Source: CAVVUC01 sp963751395
GTDB lineage: Bacteria; Verrucomicrobiota; Verrucomicrobiia; Chthoniobacterales; Chthoniobacteraceae
Direction of reading: 5' to 3'
DNA: 64,000 bases
Assembly: GCA_963751395.1 (NCBI GenBank)
Contig: CAVVUC010000004.1
Location: 496,001 to 560,000 of the forward strand
The position numbers and the translations under genes are program-made. Below the pieces are notes generated by a model that was not told the origin of the DNA, made no database searches, and worked only from the letters and a program-made list of their open reading frames with translations. Positions 46,374 to 55,197 of the stretch are shown piece by piece (the stretch's first letter is position 1; the number at the start of each line of letters is the position of its first letter).

Positions 46374-47264
46374 ATGACCGGCCATCTCGATCTCGTATGC
46401 GCGGTGGATTCGGAGGGGCGCAGTCATTTGCGCGAGCAGTCGTTTTGCGCGCCGATGCATATCAGCAAGCCGTTTCTCGATGAGGGCGTGCTCGTGGTGA
46501 ATGTTGTAAATCCGACGGCGGGCTTGTTCGCGGGCGACGAAGTGACGTGTCGCGTGCATGTGGAGCAGGGCGCGAAGCTTCTGCTGACAAGTCCAAGCGC
46601 AAGCCGCGCGCACCGAATGGTTGAAGGCGAAGCCCGTTTGACGCAGAAGTTCTCGGTGGCGAAAGGTGGCTTGCTCGAGGTGTGGCCGGATGTGCTGATC
46701 CCGCAAGCTGGAGCGAGGTATCGGCAGGAGACACGGGTCGATATTGAACAAGGCGGCGAGTTTCTGCTGATCGAAATGCTCGCGCCGGGTCGGGTGGCGT
46801 CCGGCGAGGTGTTCCAGTTCGAGCGACTCGATTTTCAGACGGATGTCCTTCTTGCCGGTGAGTTGGTTGCGCGCGAGCGGTATCGGCTTTCGCCGGAAAC
46901 AATGGGTTTGCGCGCGCTTCGGAGGAAATTCCCCAATACTTATCACGCCGGATGTTTTGCCCTGGGGGAACGTCTTTGCGATTGCGCGGGAGTTCTGGAA
47001 CAAATCGCGAATCTGCAAACCGATGAGGCGTGGATCGGATGCAGTCGGCTGGTGCGCGGGGGATTTGCGATCAAGGTGCTGGCGCAGGACGCCATGGCCT
47101 TGCGAAGCTGTGTTCATGGTCTTCGGCGGGTGCTATATTCCGCCATGAAACAACCGCTGCCGACGGGTCGCAAACTGTATTTCCCGACAGATGCACTGGC
47201 ATGCATGCTGCTTTTAACTTCGGCGGAAGCAAACCTAATAGTCTCAAACAAAAATCCCAAAGTT
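46374..47264 (+). CDS. ureD: Urease accessory protein UreD (open frame continues into a receiver domain)
   Basis: UreD scaffolds UreFG on apo-urease. Recognisable segments are NVVNPTAGLFAGDEV near residue 43, LLLTSPSASRAHRM, and GGLLEVWPDVLIPQAGARY, typical of the family. UreD-like sequence ends near residue 265 (MKQPLPTGRK). No stop follows: the frame runs another 30 codons of AT-rich, non-conserved sequence into a receiver domain at 47265. Either the two are truly fused, or a stop has been lost. Gene order ureG-ureD is unusual, ureD being more often first. Confidence 0.82.
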
Positions 47265-47639
47265 ATGAACTTTCTTGTCGTTGATGATAATCGCCTGCTG
47301 AATCGGTTCCTGGTCACTTACCTCAGAAGCAAAGGCCACGCGTGTTCAGCGATGACCGACGGCTCTAAAGTCGAATCGTGGCTGGACCTGAATCCGTGCG
47401 ACGCCATCATCCTCGACATCGGCATGCCGAAGATCGACGGGCTGACATTGATCTCAATGATCCGCCAGCGGTATCAAGACATACCGATCATCATTTTCAC
47501 GGGACTCGGCTATGACGAGGAGATGATGCAGACTGCGCGCTATGCGGGCGCGAATGGATACGTGAGCAAGGGACTCGGGCCGAGCGAAATTTATTCAGCA
47601 CTCATGCGGGTGCTGAACGTGCCGCAGCACGCGGCCTGA
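47265..47639 (+). CDS. Receiver-domain response regulator
   Basis: 124-residue CheY-like receiver: acidic pair in FLVVDDNRLL, phospho-acceptor Asp in ILDIGMPKIDG near residue 54, Thr in IIFTG, and Lys in YVSKGLG. No output domain. The ATG at 47265 fits a stand-alone protein with the usual N-terminus MNFLVVDD, but the frame is open through from ureD. No histidine kinase is adjacent, so its signal is unknown. Confidence 0.85.
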   Translation: MNFLVVDDNRLLNRFLVTYLRSKGHACSAMTDGSKVESWLDLNPCDAIILDIGMPKIDGLTLISMIRQRYQDIPIIIFTGLGYDEEMMQTARYAGANGYVSKGLGPSEIYSALMRVLNVPQHAA

Positions 47640-47682
47640 ACCGGTTTTTCGAGTGCGGGATTAAGGGGGGCCGGCGAGTTTC

Positions 47683-48387
47683 CTATCCCGCATTCCGCAG
47701 TTCATCCACGCGCTGCTTGAGCAATAGCGCCGGCCATTGGCCGCTGACTTGAGCGCTGTGAAGGAATCCGTAGTTCAGGACCGAGCCGGCCTGCGCGAAC
47801 AACAACCGCGAGACTTTCCCAAAGCGTCCCATGCCCATCACGCTGAGCGGCACGCGACGCGCGCGCTGCATGAACCCGAGGAACTTGACGAGGTTGGCGA
47901 GGCTGGATGTGAAGGTCGCGACTTTGAAAATATCTGCCCCCGCTCGTCGGGCTTGTCGCGCGAGAAGCTGCAGCGAAGCCCCTGTCGGAGTGGATTTGAA
48001 ATCATGATGGGACAGAATCAAGCCGACGCCGGCAGCCCTCGCCTTTTCAATCGTCGAGGCGAGCGGCTTCACGGATCGCAATTCGATGTCGATGAGTTTT
48101 GCGTGCGGCAGGAACTGGTCGAAGAGCGTGCGCCTTTCAATGAGCGGCATGGGGCGTGCACCCCCTTCGCGATAATGACGAACCGTTACAATGACGGGGA
48201 TGTTCAGCTTTGGCAAAAGCTTCAAAACGTGATCGGGTTCCCCCGCGAATGCATCAACGCGGACCTCCAGGAAATCGAGATCGCAGGCCTTCAACTCCAG
48301 CGCTGCACGGAGGCTCTCCGGCGAGTGGATCGTGCCGACAATGTTTGACTGTAGAAATAATTGATTAGAATTTTTTTTCAAATTCAC
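47683..48387 (-). CDS. aroD: 3-dehydroquinate dehydratase, type I
   Basis: 234-residue TIM-barrel enzyme of the shikimate pathway. Markers are LDFLEVRVDAF near the N-terminus, VIVTVRHYREGG, LILSHHDFKSTP with the catalytic His, and IFKVATF with the Schiff-base Lys. It is divergent from the sugar transferase gene and convergent with the receiver gene. Confidence 0.9.
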   Translation of the reverse strand: MNLKKNSNQLFLQSNIVGTIHSPESLRAALELKACDLDFLEVRVDAFAGEPDHVLKLLPKLNIPVIVTVRHYREGGARPMPLIERRTLFDQFLPHAKLIDIELRSVKPLASTIEKARAAGVGLILSHHDFKSTPTGASLQLLARQARRAGADIFKVATFTSSLANLVKFLGFMQRARRVPLSVMGMGRFGKVSRLLFAQAGSVLNYGFLHSAQVSGQWPALLLKQRVDELRNAG

Positions 48388-48443
48388 GATGTTACTGCCT
48401 TAAATACCTCGGGATGTTAACGACCCCTTAAACTCTCTGAGCG

Positions 48444-49835
48444 ATGCTTGGCCGAAAACAAGAACTTAATTTGCAGTTCCAGCAGATCGTCGATGGCGTC
48501 CTGCTCGTGATCACTTTCTGGATTGCGCACTTCCTTCGCTATTACGCGACCGATTGGTTCGAGTTGAGAGTCGAGATCCCAAAATTCGACGAGTTCCGCT
48601 GGGTGCTGTTTGTTCTCATGCCGTTCGCGCCCATCATTCTTGAAATGCAGGGGTATTACAACCATGTCCTGCAAAAGACCATCCGCAGGTCGTTTTCACA
48701 AATCGCACGCGGTGCGATTTGGATGGCTGCATTGATCGCGGTCTGCGTGCTGTTTTTCCGCCTGGATTTGCCGAGCCGCGCGGTGCTGATCATTTTCGGG
48801 GTGCTGGCGACAGTGGTGTTGATCCTTCGCGAACGCATCACGATCCTTTATTTGAGAAACCGGGCGAAAAGCAGGCGGATGCTCGAGAACGTGCTGCTGG
48901 CGGGCACCCCCGCCGACGTGAAACACCTTCGCAGCACATTCACGGCGGATCAGCTTCTGGAGATGGACATTGTCGAGGAACTGGACATCGAGGCGCAGCC
49001 CATCTCCGCGCTTGTCGAGGCGATGCACAAGCACTCGGTGAGTCGCGTTATATTTGCGGGCGGGCACAGTCACCTGAACCGGTTGCAGGAGGCGATCGGA
49101 GCCTGCGAGACCGAGGGCGTCGAAGCGTGGCTTGTGGCGGATTTCATCAAGACGGCGATTGCGAAGCCGACGTTCGATGTGTTCGGAACAAGGCCGATGC
49201 TGGTGTTCCGCACAACGCCCGAAATTTCGTGGGCGCTGCTTCTCAAAGGCATCATCGATTTTGTGGGCGCGTTGATTTTGATCTGCCTTGCTTCACCGCT
49301 GTTTCTGATTGCGGCGATCGGCATCCGGCTGACCTCGCCCGGCCCGATCGTGTTCAGACAGCAGCGCAGCGGCAAGCATGGCAGGCCATTCACGATGTAT
49401 AAATTCCGGACGATGGAGACCGATGCGGAAATGCGGCGCGCGGAACTGGAGGCTTTCAACCAGATGAGCGGTCCTGTTTTCAAAGTCGAAAAGGATCCGA
49501 GGGTGACTCCGTTTGGACGCTGGCTTCGCAAGACCAGCATCGATGAATTGCCGCAACTTCTGAACGTGCTCAGGGGGCACATGAGCCTCGTCGGGCCGCG
49601 ACCGCTGCCGATTTATGAGGTGGAGAAATTCGAAAACACGGCGCAGCGGAGGCGGCTGAGCGTGAAGCCGGGCCTGACATGTCTTTGGCAGGTGAGCGGG
49701 CGAAACGAAGTGAAGGATTTTCGCGAATGGGTCCGGCTGGATTTGAAGTATATCGACAACTGGTCGATCTGGCTCGACCTGAAAATTCTCTTGAAGACGA
49801 TTCCTGCCGTGCTCCTCGGGCTGGGCGCGAAGTAA
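48444..49835 (+). CDS. Polyprenyl-phosphate sugar-1-phosphate transferase (exopolysaccharide initiation)
   Basis: 463-residue WcaJ/CpsE-type enzyme. Four N-terminal membrane helices are followed by a Rossmann-like domain (VLLAGTPADVKHL) and a membrane helix at about residues 270-290. The catalytic C-terminal domain has KFRTMETDAE, TSIDELPQLLNVLRG, MSLVGPRPLP and SVKPGLTCLWQVSGR. It transfers a sugar phosphate to undecaprenyl phosphate to begin polysaccharide repeat assembly. The next gene makes UDP-xylose, but no glycosyltransferase cluster follows. Confidence 0.9.
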   Translation: MLGRKQELNLQFQQIVDGVLLVITFWIAHFLRYYATDWFELRVEIPKFDEFRWVLFVLMPFAPIILEMQGYYNHVLQKTIRRSFSQIARGAIWMAALIAVCVLFFRLDLPSRAVLIIFGVLATVVLILRERITILYLRNRAKSRRMLENVLLAGTPADVKHLRSTFTADQLLEMDIVEELDIEAQPISALVEAMHKHSVSRVIFAGGHSHLNRLQEAIGACETEGVEAWLVADFIKTAIAKPTFDVFGTRPMLVFRTTPEISWALLLKGIIDFVGALILICLASPLFLIAAIGIRLTSPGPIVFRQQRSGKHGRPFTMYKFRTMETDAEMRRAELEAFNQMSGPVFKVEKDPRVTPFGRWLRKTSIDELPQLLNVLRGHMSLVGPRPLPIYEVEKFENTAQRRRLSVKPGLTCLWQVSGRNEVKDFREWVRLDLKYIDNWSIWLDLKILLKTIPAVLLGLGAK

Positions 49836-49884
49836 ACCGCTGCCCTGGCAGGCTGCAAAGAAGTTCTGGCCAAAGGCCGGGCGA

Positions 49885-50850
49885 ATGGCTACATCACTCG
49901 CTCGCATGGCTACCAAAAGAACCGCTATCGTCACCGGAGGCGCAGGTTTCCTCGGGTCGCATCTTACCGACCGGCTGCTCGCCGAAGGATTCCGTGTCAT
50001 TTGCATGGACAACTTCATTACCGGCAGCACGGCCAACATCGAGCACCTCTCCGGGAATGAAGACTACCGCTTCATCAAGCAGGACGTGACGCGGTATTTG
50101 TTTGTGGATGAAGACGTGGACTTCGTTTTTCATTTCGCTTCGCCCGCAAGCCCGATTGATTATCTCGAGCATCCGATTCCCACGCTGAAAGTCGGCGCGC
50201 TCGGCACGCACAACGCGCTCGGTCTTGCCAAGGCGAAAAAGGCGGCGTTCCTGCTCGCATCCACTTCCGAGTGCTACGGCGATCCGCTCGTGCATCCGCA
50301 AAAAGAGGATTACTGGGGCAACGTGAATCCCATCGGGCCGCGCGGAGTTTACGATGAGGCGAAGCGTTTCGCCGAGGCGATGACGATGGCGTATCACCGC
50401 TATCATCACGTGAACACGCACATCGTGCGCATCTTCAACACCTACGGCCCGAGGATGCGTTTGCGCGACGGGCGCGTCGTGCCTGCCTTCATCGGCCAGG
50501 CGCTTACGGGCACGCCGCTCACGATTTTTGGCGACGGTTCCCAGACGCGCAGTTTTTGTTATGTGAGCGATTTGATCGACGGCATCTTCAAGCTCGCGAT
50601 GAGCAATTTCCACGAGCCGGTCAACATCGGCAATCCGCGCGAGATGACCATCAAACAATTCGCCGAGGAAATCATCCGGATCACCGGCACGACTTCGCAG
50701 ATCGAGCATCGCCCGCTGCCTGTCGATGATCCCAAAGTGCGGCAGCCGGACATCACCCGCGCGAAGAACACGCTTGGATGGGAGCCAAAAGTGACCTTTG
50801 AAGAAGGCATCAAAAAGACGATCGATTACTTCCGCGACCGCATTAAATGA
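49885..50850 (+). CDS. UDP-glucuronate decarboxylase (UDP-xylose synthase)
   Basis: 321-residue extended SDR. The NAD-binding GGAGFLGSHL, SASPIDYLEHP-like loop (FASPASPIDYLEHP), ASTSECYGDP, and NPIGPRGVYDEAKR with the catalytic Tyr/Lys are the marks of UXS rather than of dTDP-glucose dehydratase. It converts UDP-glucuronate to UDP-xylose for surface polysaccharide. ATG 49906 (MATKRTAIVTGG) is as likely a start as 49885. Confidence 0.9.
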   Translation: MATSLARMATKRTAIVTGGAGFLGSHLTDRLLAEGFRVICMDNFITGSTANIEHLSGNEDYRFIKQDVTRYLFVDEDVDFVFHFASPASPIDYLEHPIPTLKVGALGTHNALGLAKAKKAAFLLASTSECYGDPLVHPQKEDYWGNVNPIGPRGVYDEAKRFAEAMTMAYHRYHHVNTHIVRIFNTYGPRMRLRDGRVVPAFIGQALTGTPLTIFGDGSQTRSFCYVSDLIDGIFKLAMSNFHEPVNIGNPREMTIKQFAEEIIRITGTTSQIEHRPLPVDDPKVRQPDITRAKNTLGWEPKVTFEEGIKKTIDYFRDRIK

Positions 50851-50928
50851 CGTAATCGCGTTATTTTTACGTTTTTTTATTGCAGCACAAAAAAGCAATC
50901 GGCAATTTAGCGCACACATCATCCCTCT

Positions 50929-51483
50929 ATGAACAAGTTCCTGTCTTTCTCCATTGCACTTTTCGCACTCGCAGCCTCAGCCATCGCGCGGGACGAATAT
51001 GCAATCAGCAAAGTGACGGCGTCCACGATCAAGACGCCCGAAATCAATTACACCGGTGATCAGCGTCGCGCGCCCCGCTCTCAGCAGTGGATTGAACTCG
51101 AGGTTGAATTTCAGTCCATCGTGCCGTTGACCGACGAACTCACTTTCAAATACTACGCGCTCATCGGGGGCAAATGTCTGACTGGTGAAGTGACTCACGT
51201 GAACATCGCCAAAGGCCGCGACCTGCGCTCCGTCATGTATATCAGCCCGCAGTCGATCAATCGGTTGCTCGAGGGCAAGACGATTACGCCCGCTGACATC
51301 CAGGACGTTGGCGTTCAGATGTTGAACAAAGGACAGCTCGTGGCAGAGAAAAGTTACAAGGGTCAGGGAGAATGGTGGGTGCGGATGCAGCAGGTCCCCG
51401 GCATGCTGATCAACAAGAACGAGACGCCGTTCGCCCCGCTTTACTACGACCGTTACGAGGCAATCAAGCCTTCCTCCCGCTAA
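50929..51483 (+). CDS. Exported protein, Amuc_1102-like position
   Basis: 184-residue protein with a signal peptide ending after ASAIA (about residue 20). The body is beta-rich (QWIELEVEFQSIVPL, ELTFKYYALIGGKCL) and has no known catalytic motif. By order it takes the place of Amuc_1102 of Akkermansia, next to a PilM-like gene, so a role in the pilus-like assembly is inferred from context and not from the sequence alone. Confidence 0.72.
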   Translation: MNKFLSFSIALFALAASAIARDEYAISKVTASTIKTPEINYTGDQRRAPRSQQWIELEVEFQSIVPLTDELTFKYYALIGGKCLTGEVTHVNIAKGRDLRSVMYISPQSINRLLEGKTITPADIQDVGVQMLNKGQLVAEKSYKGQGEWWVRMQQVPGMLINKNETPFAPLYYDRYEAIKPSSR

Positions 51484-51516
51484 GCCCATCACGATCTCTT
51501 TTCCCGACAACAATTC

Positions 51517-53256
51517 ATGGCCGCCCCAAATCGAATCCTGAGCCTCAATCTTGGCATGCAGACCCTGAGTCTTGCAGAGTTCAGGACGAGTTCCAGCGGC
51601 GGGTTGGTTCTTCAACAATACCGCCTCACGGAGTTGATGGCTGATCCGGCCGCGGATGCCTCGCGAATCGCGCAGATGCGGATTGTCATCAAGGAGATGA
51701 CCGAGGCGCTCAAAGTCAGCGGCGGCAAAGTCAATTACAGCATCCCGGCGCAATCGGTCTTCACACGATTTGTAAAACTTCCATCGGTTGGCGAAGACAA
51801 GGTGGACCAGATCGTTTCCTTCGAGGCGCAGCAGAATGTGCCGTTCCCGATTGATGAAGTCGTCTGGGACTATCAGTTGGTTGACAGTGGTCAGGAGAGC
51901 AAAATGGAGGTGGTTCTTGTCGCGATCAAGGCCGACCTCCTCGACGAGATCAATGGTGCCGTCGAAGAAGCCGGCTTGACCACCTCCGTCGTCGATGTCG
52001 GTCCGATGGCGCTCTACAACGCCTTTCGCTACAACTACAGCGATATGAGCGGGTGCTCGCTGCTGATCGACATTGGCGCCCGCACGACAAACCTCATTTT
52101 CGTCGAACCGAAAAAAGTCTTCAGCCGCAGTATTCCGATTGGCGGCTCGACGATCACCGCCGCCATCGCGAAGGATTCCGAGGAGCCTTTTGGCGCCGCC
52201 GAAGAACGCAAGAAGAGCGTCGGTTTCGTCAGCCTGGGCGGAGCCTATGCCGAGCCTTCCGACCCGGATGTGGCGCGCGTGTCGAAGATGATTCGCAACA
52301 CGATGACGCGTCTGCATTCGGAAATCTCGCGCTCGATCAGCTTCTACCGCTCCCAGCAGCAGGGCAGCCAGCCGGCACGGGTCTTTTTGTGCGGCGGCAC
52401 AACCAGCCTTCCTTACATGCGTGAGTTTTTCGCCGAAAAACTCAACCTGCCGATCGAGTATTTCAATTCGCTCCGCAATGTCTCCGTCGGGGCGGATGTG
52501 AACATGGAAGAGGCCGGCAAGAGCGCTCATTTGCTCGGCGAGTTGGTCGGGCTGAGCCTTCGCTCGACGACCGATTGCCCGATGGAGTTGAACCTCCAGC
52601 CGGCGAGCGTCGCACGCGCTCAAAAAATCTCCGAGAAGCGCCCGTATTTTGTGATGGCGGGAGCCTGTCTGCTACTCGTGCTTTTGGGTTGGTGGCTCTA
52701 TTTCGCGCAAGCTGCCAAGGTCGAGGCTCAGGTGATGAGCGAGATCAATCCGAAGGTCGCCGGACTCAAGGACTACGAGGGCAAATTTGCAGCGGTTAGA
52801 CAGCAGATCAAGGCTGCGCAGACCACCGCAACTCCCTATACCGAGGCAGTTGCAGACCGCGACTACTGGTTGAAAATCATTGACGACTTGAACGCCAGAT
52901 TGCCGGCCCGCTACATTTGGATCACGAATTTCGAGCCGTGCTTCGTATCGCAGGACGGCAAGTACAATCCGATTATTGGTGAAACGGGGGCTGCTTCTCC
53001 GCCCCAGGCGTCGAAAGCCCCGGGACAGCAAGCCCCGCCGCAAGGCATCAAGATCCGCGGGCTTTACTTGGAGAATCCGAACGAGGCTGGTGTGATCGAC
53101 GATTACCTGAAGAATCTGGCGCAGTCGCCGTTCTTCACGATCGATCTGAACAAGCGAACTGAAGTGAATCCTGTGCGTGCAACCCCAACATCGACGGAGT
53201 GGGCGTATGACTACGAACTCCACCTGCTCCTGAAAAAACCAATCAGTCCGCAATGA
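51517..53256 (+). CDS. PilM/PilN-like fusion (Amuc_1101-type)
   Basis: 579 residues. Residues 1-355 form an actin-like ATPase of the PilM type: SLNLGMQTLSLAEF, LLIDIGARTTNLIF near residue 185, and FLCGGTTSLPYM near residue 290. A single membrane helix at about 377-394 (AGACLLLVLLGWWLYF) leads to a periplasmic coiled-coil and domain (ARLPARYIWITNFEP) like PilN. PilM and PilN are separate in classic type IV pili; here they are one chain. It overlaps the next gene by four bases. Confidence 0.85.
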   Translation: MAAPNRILSLNLGMQTLSLAEFRTSSSGGLVLQQYRLTELMADPAADASRIAQMRIVIKEMTEALKVSGGKVNYSIPAQSVFTRFVKLPSVGEDKVDQIVSFEAQQNVPFPIDEVVWDYQLVDSGQESKMEVVLVAIKADLLDEINGAVEEAGLTTSVVDVGPMALYNAFRYNYSDMSGCSLLIDIGARTTNLIFVEPKKVFSRSIPIGGSTITAAIAKDSEEPFGAAEERKKSVGFVSLGGAYAEPSDPDVARVSKMIRNTMTRLHSEISRSISFYRSQQQGSQPARVFLCGGTTSLPYMREFFAEKLNLPIEYFNSLRNVSVGADVNMEEAGKSAHLLGELVGLSLRSTTDCPMELNLQPASVARAQKISEKRPYFVMAGACLLLVLLGWWLYFAQAAKVEAQVMSEINPKVAGLKDYEGKFAAVRQQIKAAQTTATPYTEAVADRDYWLKIIDDLNARLPARYIWITNFEPCFVSQDGKYNPIIGETGAASPPQASKAPGQQAPPQGIKIRGLYLENPNEAGVIDDYLKNLAQSPFFTIDLNKRTEVNPVRATPTSTEWAYDYELHLLLKKPISPQ

Positions 53257-54155
53257 ACTGGATCAAAGAAAACAAGTTCCTTGCTGGATTTCTCGGAGCG
53301 ATGGTGGCCGGCCTGGCGGTGTTCGGCTTTCTTCTCTATTCATCGTGGAGTCACTACTCGGAAGTTACCGACAATTACAGGCGCCAGTCGGCTGAGTTGA
53401 GCCGGTTGCAGAAACTGGCTCCATTCCCGAACGAGGAGAATCTGAAAAAACTGCGCCAACAGAAAGACGCCTACGTGTTGGCGATCGTTGGTCTCCAGAA
53501 AAATCTATCCAGCATGGAGTACCCGCTCGAACCGCTGGAGCCCGCAGCCTATCAGGACATTTTGAGAAAGACCGTTTCTGCGGTGGTTGAGAAAGCAAAC
53601 AAGAACGGCGTCAAATTGCCGGATAAGTTTTACGGAGGCCTGGAGGTCTATCAAACCGCTCCGCCAAAGGACGCGGCAGCCGCCACCGCGCTCGGGCGTG
53701 AATTGAAAGCGATCGAACTGGTGGTGAACACGCTGCTCGATTGCAAAATCGACGCGATCACATCTATCACCCGCACGCCGTTGCCCGAGGAAGGCGGCGC
53801 GAAGACAACCGGGCCTGCGGCAGCCGGTGGTAAGGCCGGTCCCGGCCCCCTCGTGAAGAAGCACTCGTTCACGATTGGCTTCACTGCGGACCAAAGCAGC
53901 TTGAGGAGAGCGTTGAATGAGATCTCGAGTGCCAGGGAACAATTCCTCATCGTTCGGATGTTGAGAATCAAGAACGAGAATGAAAAAGGCCCGTCTCGCG
54001 GCGGAGACGCCTCCGGCGGTTTGCCTGGCAGCCTGCCAGTTGCCTCCGGCACCGGCAGCGAGCCCAACGCTTTGAAATTTGTCGTCGGAACCGAAAAGTT
54101 GAACGCATTGGCCGTGATTGACATCGTCGATTTTGAGCCGCCGTCAAAGAAGTAA
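53253..54155 (+). CDS. Amuc_1100-like inner-membrane protein (PilO-like)
   Basis: 300 residues: a membrane helix at about 11-30, a periplasmic coiled-coil (residues 35-90), and a domain with segments GGLEVYQTAPP and LGRELKAIELVVNTLLD. These resemble the Amuc_1100 sequence of Akkermansia (remembered segments LGFQVYST and LGFELKAINSLVNKL). The Gly/Ala/Pro-rich insert near residue 190 is variable. Amuc_1100 is known as a TLR2-active membrane protein; its cell role is thought to be pilus-like assembly. Gene order supports the match. Confidence 0.82.
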   Translation: MNWIKENKFLAGFLGAMVAGLAVFGFLLYSSWSHYSEVTDNYRRQSAELSRLQKLAPFPNEENLKKLRQQKDAYVLAIVGLQKNLSSMEYPLEPLEPAAYQDILRKTVSAVVEKANKNGVKLPDKFYGGLEVYQTAPPKDAAAATALGRELKAIELVVNTLLDCKIDAITSITRTPLPEEGGAKTTGPAAAGGKAGPGPLVKKHSFTIGFTADQSSLRRALNEISSAREQFLIVRMLRIKNENEKGPSRGGDASGGLPGSLPVASGTGSEPNALKFVVGTEKLNALAVIDIVDFEPPSKK

Positions 54156-54160
54156 ACCGC

Positions 54161-55129
54161 ATGGACTGGATCAAAAAGAACTACGAAAAAGCCCTGCTGG
54201 GCACCTTTGCCCTGGTGTTGCTGGTGGCTTCGGCTTTTCTGATTCTCAGCGCACTCGGGTTCGACGCGACGTTCGCGGATCTCAAGAACGTGCCTCCGCC
54301 AAGCGCCAAAGTCGATTCGCTCGAAATGGCGACGATCGAGTCCACAAATGCGGCGATTCAAAAGCCGGCGGCATGGAACCCCCAGCCTGGCACGGGTTCC
54401 CTTTTCGTCTCCCGGAAATACATCGTGCAGCAGGACAAGCTCATCGACCCGATGGAAGGAGGGAGCGAAATGCTCCATCCACCCGTTCCCAACGAATGGT
54501 TCGCGGAGCGCAACCTCGACATTCTCGACCCGCAGATTCTGACCCGCGACCCGGATGGCGACGGCTTCACGAATCTCGACGAGTACGTGGGCAAGACCGA
54601 TCCGAACGACAAGAACGCCCGCCCGCCCTACATCTCGAAGCTGCGGCTTGAGAAGTTCATCAAGCAGCCGTTTGTGATTTTGTTCGCATCCTACGACGGA
54701 GATGAGTCCAAGCCCGAGGAAATGACTTTTCAGGTCAACGCTGTGACGGCCAAAAGGCCCAGCCAGTTCCTGAAGATCGGTGACCCGATTGCCGGCACGA
54801 AGTTCAAGATTGTGAAGTTCGAAAAGAAGAATCAGGTGGACGCAAACGGGGTCGAAAAGGACCTCTCGCAGCTTACGATCCAGCATGACGAAACCAAGGA
54901 CCAGTTGGTGCTGACCCTGCAGAAGTATGCCGACTCGCCGGATTCCTACGCGCTTTTCAAATACCTCTGGAATGGCGAGTCGATCACGGTCAAGAAGGAC
55001 AAGGATTTTCTGCTGAAACCCGACAACGAGTCGTACAAACTCATTGACATCTCCGATGCCGGAGCCGTAGTAAAAAACCTCAAAACGAACGAGGAAACAA
55101 AAGTTCCGAAGCTGGAGAAGAGTCCGTAG
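54161..55129 (+). CDS. Amuc_1099-like membrane-anchored periplasmic protein
   Basis: 322 residues with one N-terminal membrane helix (GTFALVLLVASAFLIL), a variable linker, a calcium-type loop RDPDGDGFTNLDEYVG near residue 130, and a beta-rich C-terminal half repeating short strand patterns (QFLKIGDPIAGTKFKI). The DxDGDG loop is of the thrombospondin type 3 / dockerin-like kind. By order it corresponds to Amuc_1099; a PilP-like link between the inner-membrane complex and the secretin is a reasonable inference. Confidence 0.75.
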   Translation: MDWIKKNYEKALLGTFALVLLVASAFLILSALGFDATFADLKNVPPPSAKVDSLEMATIESTNAAIQKPAAWNPQPGTGSLFVSRKYIVQQDKLIDPMEGGSEMLHPPVPNEWFAERNLDILDPQILTRDPDGDGFTNLDEYVGKTDPNDKNARPPYISKLRLEKFIKQPFVILFASYDGDESKPEEMTFQVNAVTAKRPSQFLKIGDPIAGTKFKIVKFEKKNQVDANGVEKDLSQLTIQHDETKDQLVLTLQKYADSPDSYALFKYLWNGESITVKKDKDFLLKPDNESYKLIDISDAGAVVKNLKTNEETKVPKLEKSP

Positions 55130-55197
55130 CTTCCAGGTCCCGTGAAACGCATGGCGACAGCACAACCTTTCCAAATCATCCATACCAAAACTGCAAT

